Of a DNA stretch of 64,000 nucleotides, positions 16,848-25,133 are shown in pieces. A program made the translations under genes and the position numbers. Position 1 is the stretch's first letter. Each line of letters starts with the position of its first letter. Where the stretch lies: assembly GCA_003252535.1 (NCBI GenBank), contig QKDN01000036.1:1-64000 (forward strand), read 5' to 3'. Source of the DNA: Campylobacterota bacterium (GTDB lineage Bacteria > Campylobacterota > Campylobacteria > Campylobacterales > Sulfurovaceae). Under the pieces are notes generated by a model that worked only from the letters and a program-made list of their open reading frames with translations, had not been told where the DNA came from and made no database searches.

Positions 16848-17818
16848 GATCTCTCCCTTCTTCGTGGCAGCGAGCTCATCGCCAGCAGGAGGAAGAAGAG
16901 CGCGGCGGCGAGGGGGTAGTAGAAGTACTCGATCTGGTCTTTGATCTTCACCTCGCCCTGCTGCTGGTTGTTGAACTTCGAGCGCATCGCCGAGACGAGC
17001 TTCTCGATATCCTCCTTGCCGCTGCTGGCTATCACATAGGCGCCGCCGTGTTCGAGCGCTATCTCTCCGAGGTCGCGGTTGAGCTGCGTGATCGCTATCG
17101 AGCCGTCGTTCGCCGTCATCGGTTTGCCGTTCTCATCGAGTACCGGGGAGCCCTTCTCCGTCCCAACGAGGATCACATAGAGGGTGATATCCTCCTCCTT
17201 GAGGATCGAGGCGAACCCCTCGAGGGCTTTCTTGTCCCCGCCGTCGCTCACGACGACCATGATCTTGGGTTTCCGCTTCTCCAGCACCTTGGCGGCGAGT
17301 CTCCCCAGGGCGGAGAAATCGGTCGAGCTCATATTGATATAGCTGGAGTTGACCCCCTCGACGATCTTGCGCAGGGTCTCCTTGTCCGAGCTGAAGGGGG
17401 CGAGGACGAAGGAGGAGTGGGCGAAAGCGAGGAGCGATATCTCGTCGCTGGGCATCTGCTCGAAGAGGGCGAGGAGCTTCTTCTTGGCGAATTCGAGACG
17501 GTTGGGGTAGATATCCTTGCTCCGCATCGAGCCCGAGATATCGATCGCGGCGAGAAGGCTGAGCCCCTTCACCTCGACCAGCTTGTCCCCCATATCCTTG
17601 ACGGGTCTTGCCAATGCCACGACCATGAAGAAGATCGCGATGAAGAAGAGGATATTGCGCAGCATCAGCGGCATGGTGTTGTCGACGACGCTGAGCCGAT
17701 CAAGGACTTTCTGGTCAAAGACGCGGCTGAGCTTGTCCTTGTTGGTGCTCAGCAGCAGCGCGAAGACCACTATCGGCACGAGCATGATCCATAGCATCTG
17801 CGGGTAGACGAAACTCAT
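16844..17818 (-). CDS. batB: BatB-like von Willebrand factor A membrane protein
   Basis: 324 residues. Two N-terminal membrane helices (about 8-25 and 58-76), a vWA domain with the MIDAS motif DISGSM near residue 92 and VVSDGGD later, and a C-terminal helix (about 300-318). This is the standard BatA/BatB layout. Proteins of this kind bind metal and partner proteins at the membrane and are linked to oxygen tolerance and envelope stress in Bacteroides and spirochaetes. It overlaps batA and batC by 4 bp at each end. Confidence 0.88.
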   Translation of the reverse strand: MSFVYPQMLWIMLVPIVVFALLLSTNKDKLSRVFDQKVLDRLSVVDNTMPLMLRNILFFIAIFFMVVALARPVKDMGDKLVEVKGLSLLAAIDISGSMRSKDIYPNRLEFAKKKLLALFEQMPSDEISLLAFAHSSFVLAPFSSDKETLRKIVEGVNSSYINMSSTDFSALGRLAAKVLEKRKPKIMVVVSDGGDKKALEGFASILKEEDITLYVILVGTEKGSPVLDENGKPMTANDGSIAITQLNRDLGEIALEHGGAYVIASSGKEDIEKLVSAMRSKFNNQQQGEVKIKDQIEYFYYPLAAALFFLLLAMSSLPRRRERS

Positions 17819-18741
17819 ACGCTCACTCCTCTCTCGTTACGCATATAGACAAAAAAGAGCAGCGCCATGATCGAGACAAAGAGGGGGTAGAAGTAGAGGT
17901 AGGTGAGCTCTACGACCTTCTTGTCGTTGATCTTGGTGGGCTCGAGCTTGTCGATCTCCTTGTATATCTCTCCGAGCATCTGGGCGTTGTAGGCGCCGTA
18001 TGCCTGCCCCTTGCCCGCGAGTGCGAGCTCCTGGAGGTAGCGGCCGTCGAAGTCCCCGGCGTCCCCGATCCCTATCGTATAGAGCTTGATATCGCTCTTC
18101 TCGATGATCGATTTGAGGGCGTCGAAAGGGGTCTTGCTGACATTATCCTTGCCGTCGGTGAGGAGGATGGCGATCTTGCTCTTCGCCTTCCCTTTGGAGA
18201 GCATCCCGTAGCTCTGGATGATGGCGTCGTTGATCGCGGTTCTCTTCCCGGCGATACCGAGCTGCTGGTAGGCGACGATATCCTGGAGGAACTCCCCCTC
18301 AAAGGTGAGCGGCGATGCGACGAACGCCACATCGGCGAAGGTCACCATCCCGATACGGTCGCTCGTCCTCCTGGTGATGAAGTCCTTCATCACCTCCTTG
18401 ACCACCTCGAACTTATTCTTGTAGATATTGGAGGGATCGAACCCCATCTGCCGCATCGAGTCGCTGGAGTCGATGATGAGGACGATATCGCGCCCCTCTT
18501 TGTGGCTGTCCTGATAGGTGCGGGAGAGGACGGGGGATGCGAGCGCGACGATCGCCGAGACGATCCCGATCCACTTGAGCCACAGCAGGAGCGAGCTAGA
18601 GACCCGCTTTTCGCGCAGCAGCAGCTGCTTGATATGGGGGAAATAGATCGCCCGGCTCTTCTCATGGCAGTACTTCGCGCATATCAGGAACAGCAGCAGC
18701 AGGGCGAAGACCCAGGGATACTCGAAACTAAACTGATTCAT
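17815..18741 (-). CDS. batA: BatA-like von Willebrand factor A membrane protein
   Basis: 308 residues with two N-terminal membrane helices, a vWA domain whose MIDAS motif is DSSDSM near residue 88, the second metal motif LLTDGKDN, and a final membrane helix (about 280-300). It is a paralogue of the downstream batB, and together they probably form a hetero-oligomer in the inner membrane. The start overlaps the upstream DUF4381 gene by 14 bp. The order DUF58, DUF4381, batA, batB, batC is the usual one for MoxR-linked Bat operons. Confidence 0.88.
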   Translation of the reverse strand: MNQFSFEYPWVFALLLLFLICAKYCHEKSRAIYFPHIKQLLLREKRVSSSLLLWLKWIGIVSAIVALASPVLSRTYQDSHKEGRDIVLIIDSSDSMRQMGFDPSNIYKNKFEVVKEVMKDFITRRTSDRIGMVTFADVAFVASPLTFEGEFLQDIVAYQQLGIAGKRTAINDAIIQSYGMLSKGKAKSKIAILLTDGKDNVSKTPFDALKSIIEKSDIKLYTIGIGDAGDFDGRYLQELALAGKGQAYGAYNAQMLGEIYKEIDKLEPTKINDKKVVELTYLYFYPLFVSIMALLFFVYMRNERGVSV

Positions 18742-19132
18742 CGGCTACCTGCACAAAAAGGTTGTAGTACCGGAGGGTCTCCTCGTCGACGGGATCGACC
18801 TCGCGCTTGTATTTGTACTTCTCCAGCAGCGGTACGAGCTGGTCGAAGAGCTCTTTGCGTCTGGCATCGGTGGCGAGGAGCCTGGCGTAGTGGGTCGCAC
18901 GGTACGCCCCCTCCTTGGAGTTGCCCCAGTCGATCGCCTTGAGGGCTGCAAGGTACTCTTTGGCAAGGTTCTTCCTGCGGTTGAGCCAGAGCTTGCGCCC
19001 GACGAAAAAGAGGATCATGAGCGCGAGGGCAGCCCCGAAGAGTATCAGCCCCCAGTAGATATAGAAACTGTTGTCGGGTATCTCCAGTAGCGGTTTGATA
19101 TCCCGCAGCGTATCGTTGTTCTCACCCATCAT
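18728..19132 (-). CDS. DUF4381-like membrane protein of the bat operon
   Basis: 134 residues: a single membrane helix (about 25-45, WGLILFGAALALMILFF) followed by a basic, helical cytoplasmic region. Small proteins of this type (DUF4381) sit between DUF58 and batA in many MoxR operons. Its exact role is unknown. It starts 3 bp after the DUF58 stop and overlaps batA by 14 bp. Two tandem ATGs (19132 and 19129) are possible starts. Confidence 0.75.
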   Translation of the reverse strand: MMGENNDTLRDIKPLLEIPDNSFYIYWGLILFGAALALMILFFVGRKLWLNRRKNLAKEYLAALKAIDWGNSKEGAYRATHYARLLATDARRKELFDQLVPLLEKYKYKREVDPVDEETLRYYNLFVQVADESV

Positions 19133-19134
19133 AC

Positions 19135-19962
19135 TTACCTCATCTTTTTGACCAGTTTGATATACGGGTCTTCATCAGTGTAAATCTTCACGAAACGGAT
19201 CCCGTGGCGCTTGAAGTGCGCGTAGAGCTTCTCGTCGTTGCGGCGCAGCGCCGCCTTGTACTCGCCGAGCACGCCCCTGTCGACGCTCCCCTCGTAGCTC
19301 GCATTGTTCTCCATATCGACCAGCTGGAGGAACCCCAGCTCGCTGGGATTCTCCTCGAACCTGTCGCGGACGATCACGACGAAGACATCGTGCTTCTTGC
19401 TCAGCAGGTTCAGGTCGATATCCCCGATGAAATCGGAGATGATAAACAGGAGCGATTTCTTGCGGATATGGCTGAAGAGGGTATCGGCCAGCCCCTTGAA
19501 ATCCCCCTCTTTGCCGATCGCCTCGAAGCTGCTGAGCTGCTCCACGGCGCTGTTGACGCTGTAGAGCTTCTTGCTCGGTTTGCTCTTCTCGTAGAGTTTG
19601 TCGGCGTAGATGATGCTGGAGAAGAGGTCGGAGTTCTTGATCGCCGAGAATCCCAGTATCGAGACGAGTTCGGTGATGAGCTCGCTCTTCTGCCGCACGG
19701 TGCCGAAGTAGACCGAGCCGTTCATCATCGAGGCGACCACGACATTGAGTTCGCGCTCCTCGCGGTATATCTTGACGAAGGGTTTGCCCAGCTTCGCCGT
19801 GGTCTTCCAGTCGATCTTGCGCACATCGTCGCCGTAGACATACTCGCGCAGCTCGGCGAACTCGAACCCCTGCCCGTGGAGGAGGGAGACATTGTTGCCG
19901 AGCATATCGCCGAATACCTGGCGGCGGGTCTTGAGGATGATCTTTTGGGCTGCCTTGTTCAC
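19135..19962 (-). CDS. DUF58 domain protein
   Basis: 275 residues with the DUF58 hallmark LREYVYGDDVRKIDWKTTAK and then a vWA-like fold (LLFIISDFIGDIDLNLLS). It is soluble: no membrane helix is seen, unlike longer DUF58 proteins. DUF58 proteins are the constant partners of MoxR AAA ATPases and are thought to bring target proteins to them. The gene lies 13 bp after moxR in the same operon. Confidence 0.88.
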   Translation of the reverse strand: MNKAAQKIILKTRRQVFGDMLGNNVSLLHGQGFEFAELREYVYGDDVRKIDWKTTAKLGKPFVKIYREERELNVVVASMMNGSVYFGTVRQKSELITELVSILGFSAIKNSDLFSSIIYADKLYEKSKPSKKLYSVNSAVEQLSSFEAIGKEGDFKGLADTLFSHIRKKSLLFIISDFIGDIDLNLLSKKHDVFVVIVRDRFEENPSELGFLQLVDMENNASYEGSVDRGVLGEYKAALRRNDEKLYAHFKRHGIRFVKIYTDEDPYIKLVKKMR

Positions 19963-19975
19963 TCAGCGCACCTTA

Positions 19976-20923
19976 CTAGGGGATCGGTACGGCGGAGAGG
20001 ACTTTGGAGATGATCTGATCCTGTGTGATCCCCTCTGCCTGGGCTTCGTAGCTGAGGATGATGCGGTGGCGCAGCACCTCTTTGGCGATGTAGGCGATCT
20101 CGATGGGGGAGACAAAATCCTGCCCCTTGAGATAGGCTATCGCGCGGGAGGCCTTGTACATATCGATCGTAGCCCTCGGCGACGCGCCGAACTCGATGTA
20201 TTTGGCGAGCTCTTCGAGGCCGTAGAGGTGGGGATTTCTCGTCGCATAGACCAGCTCCACGATGTACTTCTCCACCTCTTCGTCGATATGCACCGCCATC
20301 GCTTCCTTGCGGATGGTGTTGAGATCATCGAGCGATGCGACCTGGCTGATCGTCTCGAAGCTGTCGTTGGCGACGCGGCGGGCGATCTCCAGCTCCTCGG
20401 CCTTGGTGTTGTACCCCACGACCACTTTCATCATGAAGCGGTCGAGCTGCGCTTCGGGGAGCTCGTACGCCCCCTCCTGCTCGACAGGGTTCTGCGTCGC
20501 CATGACGAGGAACGGCAGATCGATCTTGAAGCTGTCGTCGCCGATGGTCACCTGCCGCTCCTGCATCACCTCGAGCAGCGCCGACTGTACTTTCGCCGGG
20601 GCTCTGTTGATCTCGTCGGCGAGGAGGAGGTTGGTGAAGACGGGTCCTTTCTTGATCTTGAACGAGTTGTTGGTGGGGTCGTATATCTCCGTCCCGATGA
20701 TGTCGGAGGGGAGCAGGTCGGGGGTGAACTGCACCCTCTTGAAGTTGAGCCCCAGTGTTTTGGCCAGCGCGTTGACCGTCGTGGTCTTGGCGAGCCCCGG
20801 CACCCCTTCGAGGAGGATATGCCCGCGACACAGAAGCCCCGCGAGGAGCCCCTCGACCATCTTCTCCTGACCGACGACCACTTTGCCTATTTCCTGTTTG
20901 ATCGCTGTAATGATCTGATTCAA
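19976..20923 (-). CDS. moxR: MoxR-family AAA+ ATPase
   Basis: 315 residues. Walker A is LLEGVPGLAKTTT, Walker B is LLLADEINRAPAKVQ, and the sensor region is VMATQNPVEQEGAYELPEAQ. MoxR ATPases act as chaperones that mature or remodel protein complexes, working with the downstream DUF58 and vWA proteins. It is the first gene of the operon. The start is a TTG at 20923, supported by AAGGAG 6 bp upstream and by the N-terminus MNQIITAIKQEIGKVVVGQE typical of the family. Confidence 0.93.
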   Translation of the reverse strand: MNQIITAIKQEIGKVVVGQEKMVEGLLAGLLCRGHILLEGVPGLAKTTTVNALAKTLGLNFKRVQFTPDLLPSDIIGTEIYDPTNNSFKIKKGPVFTNLLLADEINRAPAKVQSALLEVMQERQVTIGDDSFKIDLPFLVMATQNPVEQEGAYELPEAQLDRFMMKVVVGYNTKAEELEIARRVANDSFETISQVASLDDLNTIRKEAMAVHIDEEVEKYIVELVYATRNPHLYGLEELAKYIEFGASPRATIDMYKASRAIAYLKGQDFVSPIEIAYIAKEVLRHRIILSYEAQAEGITQDQIISKVLSAVPIP

Positions 20924-20958
20924 TCTCTACTCCTTCTATCTATTAGGAATGTTCTTCG

Positions 20959-20973
20959 AGGGGTGACACCCCT
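20959..20973. promoter_or_regulatory. short palindrome in the moxR leader
   Basis: AGGGGTGACACCCCT forms a 6-bp stem around GAC, 36 bp ahead of the moxR start. A TATGAT-like -10 lies about 15-20 bp further upstream on the minus strand, so the palindrome would be in the 5' end of the mRNA or act as an operator. No T-tract follows. Confidence 0.4.
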
Positions 20974-21090
20974 TGGTTTAGCGAAATGTATCATACTTTT
21001 GTGTAGTAAACGAAGAGTAAATATTTTTCACTCGTTCCGTATTTTTATGGCACAATGACATAGAATAGATGCTTATCCACATTATTTGGT

Positions 21091-21096
21091 TATAAT
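21091..21096 (+). promoter_or_regulatory. -10 box of the methyltransferase gene, probably leaderless
   Basis: A perfect TATAAT lies 7 bp before the ATG at 21104. Transcription would start at or next to the start codon, and no ribosome binding site is visible. The -35 region is poor. Confidence 0.5.
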
Positions 21097-21103
21097 TCGC
21101 ACT

Positions 21104-22417
21104 ATGAATGCAACTATGACAAAAGTCCATGACAAAGCCAGAAGACAAGAGTTAAGAAACGATGACTCTTATATTCACATAATGAAGTATATGGGCTCAA
21201 AAAGAGAATTATTACCGGATATCAAAAAGGCCATCAGTGAAATGGTGCCGCGAAATAGTACTATATTGGACATATTTGCCGGTACTGCTTCAGTAGGAGC
21301 ATATTTAAAACAAGACTACAATATCATCTCGAATGACATTCAAAACTACTCACAAATTATTGCAAAATCTTTAATCGAAAGCAGCAGTATTGAATTGACC
21401 GAAGAAACACATCACATGATTGTTAAATTAGAAAAAGAGTATGTGCAGAATAAAGAGAAACTGATAAAACTCTTCCCCAATACTTATGATGAGTCCAATA
21501 GCTTTGTAGATATCAAAAAGGGTGAATGGACTGATAAAATAAGAGAAGATTATCTACATTTTGTCAATAAGTTCCCTGCACCATCGAATGAGTTTGAAAC
21601 TTCTTCTGAAGAACTATCACTACTGAAGGACTTATACTTTGATGGCAATAAAAGTACATATTTACAAACTGTCTTTCTTTTTTCAGAAACTTATTTCAGC
21701 TTAGAACAGGCAATGGATATAGATTCTATCAGATTTGCGATAGATACAGTGATCGATGACGAAATAATTAAAAGTATATTTCTGTCAGCTTTGATTTATG
21801 CCTATAGTTATTGTTCTTCCGGGACAGGTCACTTTGCGATGTTTCGAGATCTTAAAGATGTAAGTTCAGTAGAAGATACATTTATTTACAGGAAAAAGCG
21901 AGTTTGGGAATATTTTATCAAAAAAGTGGATCAGATTATCGAGTATCATCGATATATTCCGAGCAGAACATATAAAACAGTCTCATATGATTTTTCTGAA
22001 TTACTTGATAGTCCTGAAATCATAGGGACAAGCCTGATTTATGCAGATCCTCCCTACTCATTCGTGCACTACTCTCGTTTCTACCATGCGATAGAGAGTC
22101 TGGTAAAATATGATTACGATATTCCGAAATTTAAAGGTCGATATAGAAGCGACAGGCATCAATCACCGTTTTGTCAAAGAACCAATGTTCTTGATGCTTT
22201 TAGAAGTCTATTTGAAGGTGCAAAGAAAATTAATTCACATGTTTTACTGTCATACTCAGACACTGGTATGATCTCTTTGGATGAAATTACTACTCTTTTA
22301 ATTGAGATAGGCTTCCAATCCAAAGTTGAGCAAATTCAATATGACCATTCCACTTTGGGCAGGAAAGGTCATAAGAACAATACAATCAATGAGTATTTGA
22401 TTCGGGCCACTTTGTAA
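21104..22417 (+). CDS. D12-class N6-adenine DNA methyltransferase
   Basis: 437 residues. The SAM-binding motif ILDIFAGTASVGAYL (motif I, after MKYMGSKRELLPDI) and the catalytic YADPPYSFVHY near residue 314 define a D12-class (Dam-like) adenine methyltransferase. It is longer than Dam because of inserts between motif I and the DPPY box. It converges with the endonuclease gene: its TAA ends at 22417 and the endonuclease stop begins at 22418. I chose ATG 21104; a second ATG at 21116 is possible. As the modification half of an R-M system with a BglII-family nuclease, it probably modifies a GATC-containing site. The codon use is AT-rich, unlike the flanks. Confidence 0.9.
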   Translation: MNATMTKVHDKARRQELRNDDSYIHIMKYMGSKRELLPDIKKAISEMVPRNSTILDIFAGTASVGAYLKQDYNIISNDIQNYSQIIAKSLIESSSIELTEETHHMIVKLEKEYVQNKEKLIKLFPNTYDESNSFVDIKKGEWTDKIREDYLHFVNKFPAPSNEFETSSEELSLLKDLYFDGNKSTYLQTVFLFSETYFSLEQAMDIDSIRFAIDTVIDDEIIKSIFLSALIYAYSYCSSGTGHFAMFRDLKDVSSVEDTFIYRKKRVWEYFIKKVDQIIEYHRYIPSRTYKTVSYDFSELLDSPEIIGTSLIYADPPYSFVHYSRFYHAIESLVKYDYDIPKFKGRYRSDRHQSPFCQRTNVLDAFRSLFEGAKKINSHVLLSYSDTGMISLDEITTLLIEIGFQSKVEQIQYDHSTLGRKGHKNNTINEYLIRATL

Positions 22418-23008
22418 TTATGTATTTTCATTATAGCATTTAGATGTAATACCGAATACCAATATTGGACACCCAGCACCACCCCCGCCGTTAATTCTTG
22501 GTAATAGTTTACTCATATGTGTTGTTGAAGCACCATAAGAAGCTCCTTTACCTAAATTATTAAAAATCGTTTGTAATTCATCAGACCTTGTAATAATTAT
22601 TCCTAAACTTATTGCACCAAGATCAAACAAAAGTCTAAAGTTATTTAAGTCTCTATCGTAAAACGGGTCTTTATTATTCCATTCAATATCAAGTGCTATA
22701 CGACCTTTCACACAATCGATCTTATGAGTAGGAGTTTCTTTTTCCACATCATCAATGATAATCCTCGTATCAAATTTTTTTTCTTCCCAGCCAAGTTCAT
22801 ATAGATAATTATCCATAAATCCAGATATTGGTGACTTACTACCGCCACTAGTCACTATAGAACTTTTTCTCAGTTCAAATACATTCAAAAGATTGATAAG
22901 GTCATTCCATTGTCCTGGAAAGTCCGTTTTTAAAATCGATGTTGCATGTCTCCACTCATGTACTTCATATTTCTGAGTTATACTTTCTGGTAATAGTTCT
23001 AAACCCAC
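22418..23008 (-). CDS. BglII/BstYI-family Type II restriction endonuclease
   Basis: 196 residues. WRHATSILKTDFPGQW near the N-terminus, the core KIDCVKGRIALDIEWNNKD and the C-terminal YGASTTHMSKLLPR match what I know of the BglII/BstYI family (Endonuc-BglII). These enzymes cut AGATCT or RGATCY with a D...ExQ centre. Here the equivalent residues appear to be Asp98, Glu109 and Asn111, so the Gln is replaced by Asn. The start is a GTG at 23008 with GAAGGGA about 7 bp upstream. It lies 26 bp downstream of the controller gene and is probably in one transcript with it. The actual recognition site is not known. Confidence 0.8.
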   Translation of the reverse strand: MGLELLPESITQKYEVHEWRHATSILKTDFPGQWNDLINLLNVFELRKSSIVTSGGSKSPISGFMDNYLYELGWEEKKFDTRIIIDDVEKETPTHKIDCVKGRIALDIEWNNKDPFYDRDLNNFRLLFDLGAISLGIIITRSDELQTIFNNLGKGASYGASTTHMSKLLPRINGGGGAGCPILVFGITSKCYNENT

Positions 23009-23034
23009 GGCAATATCCCTTCTTTAGAAATTGT

Positions 23035-23271
23035 TTATTCACAAGCAGTACTTGGATGTTCAGTCAATAGAATTGGAGTTTCTACTTCAAGTGCCAAAGC
23101 GATGACTTCCAAAGATTTCAAAGTCAAATTCTTTTCACCTCGTTCAATTGCACCAATATATGTACGATGTAAATTACACTGCTCCGCAAGCTTTTCTTGA
23201 GACCAGCCCTTTTGCTTGCGGTAAAATCTTATATTGCATGAAACTGTTTTAATGATATTTGACTTTTTCAT
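23035..23271 (-). CDS. R-M controller (C) protein, XRE-type HTH
   Basis: 78 residues: a single helix-turn-helix domain of the Xre/C-protein type, with WSQEKLAEQCNLHRTYIGAI and ERGEKNLTLKSLEVIALAL. In Type II R-M systems such proteins bind a C-box, switch on their own gene and the endonuclease, and so delay cutting until the methylase has protected the host. The gene order C then R, the 26-bp gap to the nuclease, and a C-box overlapping its promoter all support this role. I chose the ATG at 23271; the frame extends to 23301 without a better start. Confidence 0.88.
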   Translation of the reverse strand: MKKSNIIKTVSCNIRFYRKQKGWSQEKLAEQCNLHRTYIGAIERGEKNLTLKSLEVIALALEVETPILLTEHPSTACE

Positions 23272-23300
23272 TAGTACCCAGAGTGAAATGAATAGGCTCA

Positions 23301-23342
23301 ATTATAGAGACATGCTATTTATAAGTCTACAGACTATAAGTA
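23301..23342 (-). promoter_or_regulatory. C-box operator and promoter of the C/endonuclease operon
   Basis: On the minus strand 23342-23317 contains TACTTATAGTC, TGTA and GACTTATAAAT, close to the double C-box pattern GACTTATAGTC-N4-GACTTATCGTC known from controlled R-M systems. A perfect TATAAT lies at 23306-23301, and the element AGACTT at 23328-23323 takes the -35 position with a 16-bp gap, so the operator overlaps the -35 box. This layout would give activation at one site and repression at the other. Confidence 0.75.
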
Positions 23343-23382
23343 GCATATTTCTTATTTGAAAGATTATCAGTATTATTCATAG

Positions 23383-23410
23383 AAGAATGCCGGATCAAGT
23401 CCAGCATAAC
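23383..23410. repeat. REP-like palindrome, ATGCCGGATCAAGTCC type
   Basis: The sequence GAATGCCGGATCAAGTCC followed by AGCATAAC is an imperfect hairpin (ATGCCGGA / TCCAGCAT). It is related to the second half of the composite repeats at 44794 and 47303 (CCGGATCAAGCCCGAGGATGAC). It lies between the R-M island and the AEC transporter, close to where the AT-rich island ends. Confidence 0.6.
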
Positions 23411-23428
23411 GCAGCGCCCTACAATCCT

Positions 23429-24346
23429 CTACACCCCATACACCCGCTCCACCACGAACCCGAGCACGAAGAGCATCGGGACGAAGAGGAGCGTGGTGAT
23501 GAGGATGAGGGTGGTGACATCCCTGGGGCGGCAGTCGTAGAGGGAGGCGAGGTTGATATTGGCGACGGCGAGGGGGGTCATCATCTCCATAAGGATGATG
23601 CTTTTGAGCAGCGGGGAAAGGTCGGTGAAGCTCAGTACCGCTACCGTCATGACGGGTATCAGGAGGAACTTCTGGCTCACGACCCCTGCGAGCAGTCTCA
23701 TATCGAGCGCCCTGGGGGTGACCCCCTCGAGGAAGGTGCCGAGCAGGAAGAGCTGGATGACGATGCCGCTGTAGGCACCCATCTTGATGAACTCCTCTAT
23801 CTGCCGGGGGAGCGCCACTTCGCCGACATTGAGGAGAATTGCCACGAGTGCGGCGGGGATGATGGGTATCTTGACGATATTGAGCAGCGAGTCCCTGACG
23901 GAGAACGAGCCGCGCGAATAGATATAGACCCCGATCACATAGATCACGAAGACATTGGCGAGGTTGATGAGCGTCGTGTAGATGATGCTCTCCTCCCCGA
24001 AGAGGACGATCCCCAGGGGGATGCCGATATTGCCGGTGTTGCCCACGAAACCGGCGATGGTGAGGATCGCCCGCTGCTTGGGCTCCTCGAAGACCATCCG
24101 CGCGAGAAAGAGCGAGGGGATGAAGATGATGACGATAATGATCATATAGTAGAGCGGCGTGCTCAGATGCTCCAGGTGGAGCTTCGCCGAGGTAAGCCCC
24201 CACAGCGTCACGAAGGGCTGCAAAAAGTAGACCGATATGATCGAGAGCCCCTTGGAATTGATCTCTTCGCCGAATATCTTTTTGGCGGTATATCCCAGGA
24301 GGATGAAACAATAGACGAAAACGATCGAGAGGAGTGTGCTTATCAT
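23429..24346 (-). CDS. AEC-family permease (auxin efflux carrier type)
   Basis: 305 residues with about ten hydrophobic segments, for example IVFVYCFILLGYTAKKIFG at the N-terminus and TLILITTLLFVPMLFVLGF at the C-terminus. The motif GFVGNTGNIGIPLGIVLFG matches the AEC family, which exports or takes up small organic anions such as malate or malonate in bacteria. The substrate cannot be told. It is a single gene divergent from the response regulator, with the AT-rich 24347-24461 region between them. Confidence 0.85.
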   Translation of the reverse strand: MISTLLSIVFVYCFILLGYTAKKIFGEEINSKGLSIISVYFLQPFVTLWGLTSAKLHLEHLSTPLYYMIIIVIIFIPSLFLARMVFEEPKQRAILTIAGFVGNTGNIGIPLGIVLFGEESIIYTTLINLANVFVIYVIGVYIYSRGSFSVRDSLLNIVKIPIIPAALVAILLNVGEVALPRQIEEFIKMGAYSGIVIQLFLLGTFLEGVTPRALDMRLLAGVVSQKFLLIPVMTVAVLSFTDLSPLLKSIILMEMMTPLAVANINLASLYDCRPRDVTTLILITTLLFVPMLFVLGFVVERVYGV

Positions 24347-24366
24347 AGACGAAACTATAGCATATT

Positions 24367-24427
24367 TTGAAATTTTTTAAACAAATTTTCAAAAAAGCTT
24401 CACAGAGTGAAATAGTTGTGCTATAAT
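24367..24427 (+). promoter_or_regulatory. promoter region of the two-component operon with an AT-rich inverted repeat
   Basis: TTGAAATTTTTT at 24367-24378 is an inverted match of AAATTTTCAA at 24383-24392. A TATAAT -10 box lies at 24422-24427, with AAAGGA shortly before the ATG of the response regulator. The inverted repeat could be the operator of the regulator itself or part of the divergent AEC promoter. Confidence 0.45.
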
Positions 24428-24461
24428 ATTAAATATATCTTAAATTAAAGGATCTGCACTC

Positions 24462-25133
24462 ATGAGAATTTTGATCATAGAAGATGAAGTAACCCTTAGC
24501 AAAACGCTTTCGGACGGGCTCAAAGAGTTTGGATATCAGAGTGATGTGGCGGAAAATATCAGTGACGGCAGATATTTTCTCGATATCAGGAATTACGATC
24601 TTGTTCTCCTCGACTGGATGCTCCCCGACGGGAACGGTGTAGACCTGATCGGCGAGATCAAATCCAAAGCACCAAAGACCGCGATCATCATCCTCTCCGC
24701 GCGTGATGACAAAGAGAGCGAGATCGAAGCCCTCCGCTCCGGTGCCGATGACTATATCAAAAAGCCGTTCGACTTCGAGATCCTTGTCGTACGTATCGAG
24801 GCGAAGCTGCGATTCGGCGGCAGCAATATCATCGAGATAGACGATCTCATCATCAACCCCGAAGAGGAGAAGATCCTCTACAAAGGGGTCGAGGTCGAGC
24901 TCAAAGGGAAGCCGTTCGAAGTACTCACCCACCTCGCGATGCACAAAGACCAGATCGTCTCCAAAGAGCAGCTCCTCGACGCTATATGGGAAGAGCCCGA
25001 GCTCGTCACCCCCAACGTCATCGAGGTCGCCATCAACCAGATCAGACAGAAGATGGACAAACCTCTGGGTATCACCACGATAGAGACCGTGCGCAGACGA
25101 GGGTATAGATTTTGCTTTCCCAAAAAAGTATAA
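24462..25133 (+). CDS. OmpR-family response regulator
   Basis: 223 residues. A receiver domain (1-115) has the acidic pair in IIEDE, the phosphoacceptor Asp in LLDWMLPDGNG (about 52) and the conserved Lys in YIKKPF. A winged-helix OmpR/PhoB DNA-binding domain (about 125-221) ends with RRRGYRFCFP. It overlaps the downstream kinase gene by 22 bp, so the two form one operon. What it senses is not shown by the sequence. Confidence 0.93.
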   Translation: MRILIIEDEVTLSKTLSDGLKEFGYQSDVAENISDGRYFLDIRNYDLVLLDWMLPDGNGVDLIGEIKSKAPKTAIIILSARDDKESEIEALRSGADDYIKKPFDFEILVVRIEAKLRFGGSNIIEIDDLIINPEEEKILYKGVEVELKGKPFEVLTHLAMHKDQIVSKEQLLDAIWEEPELVTPNVIEVAINQIRQKMDKPLGITTIETVRRRGYRFCFPKKV

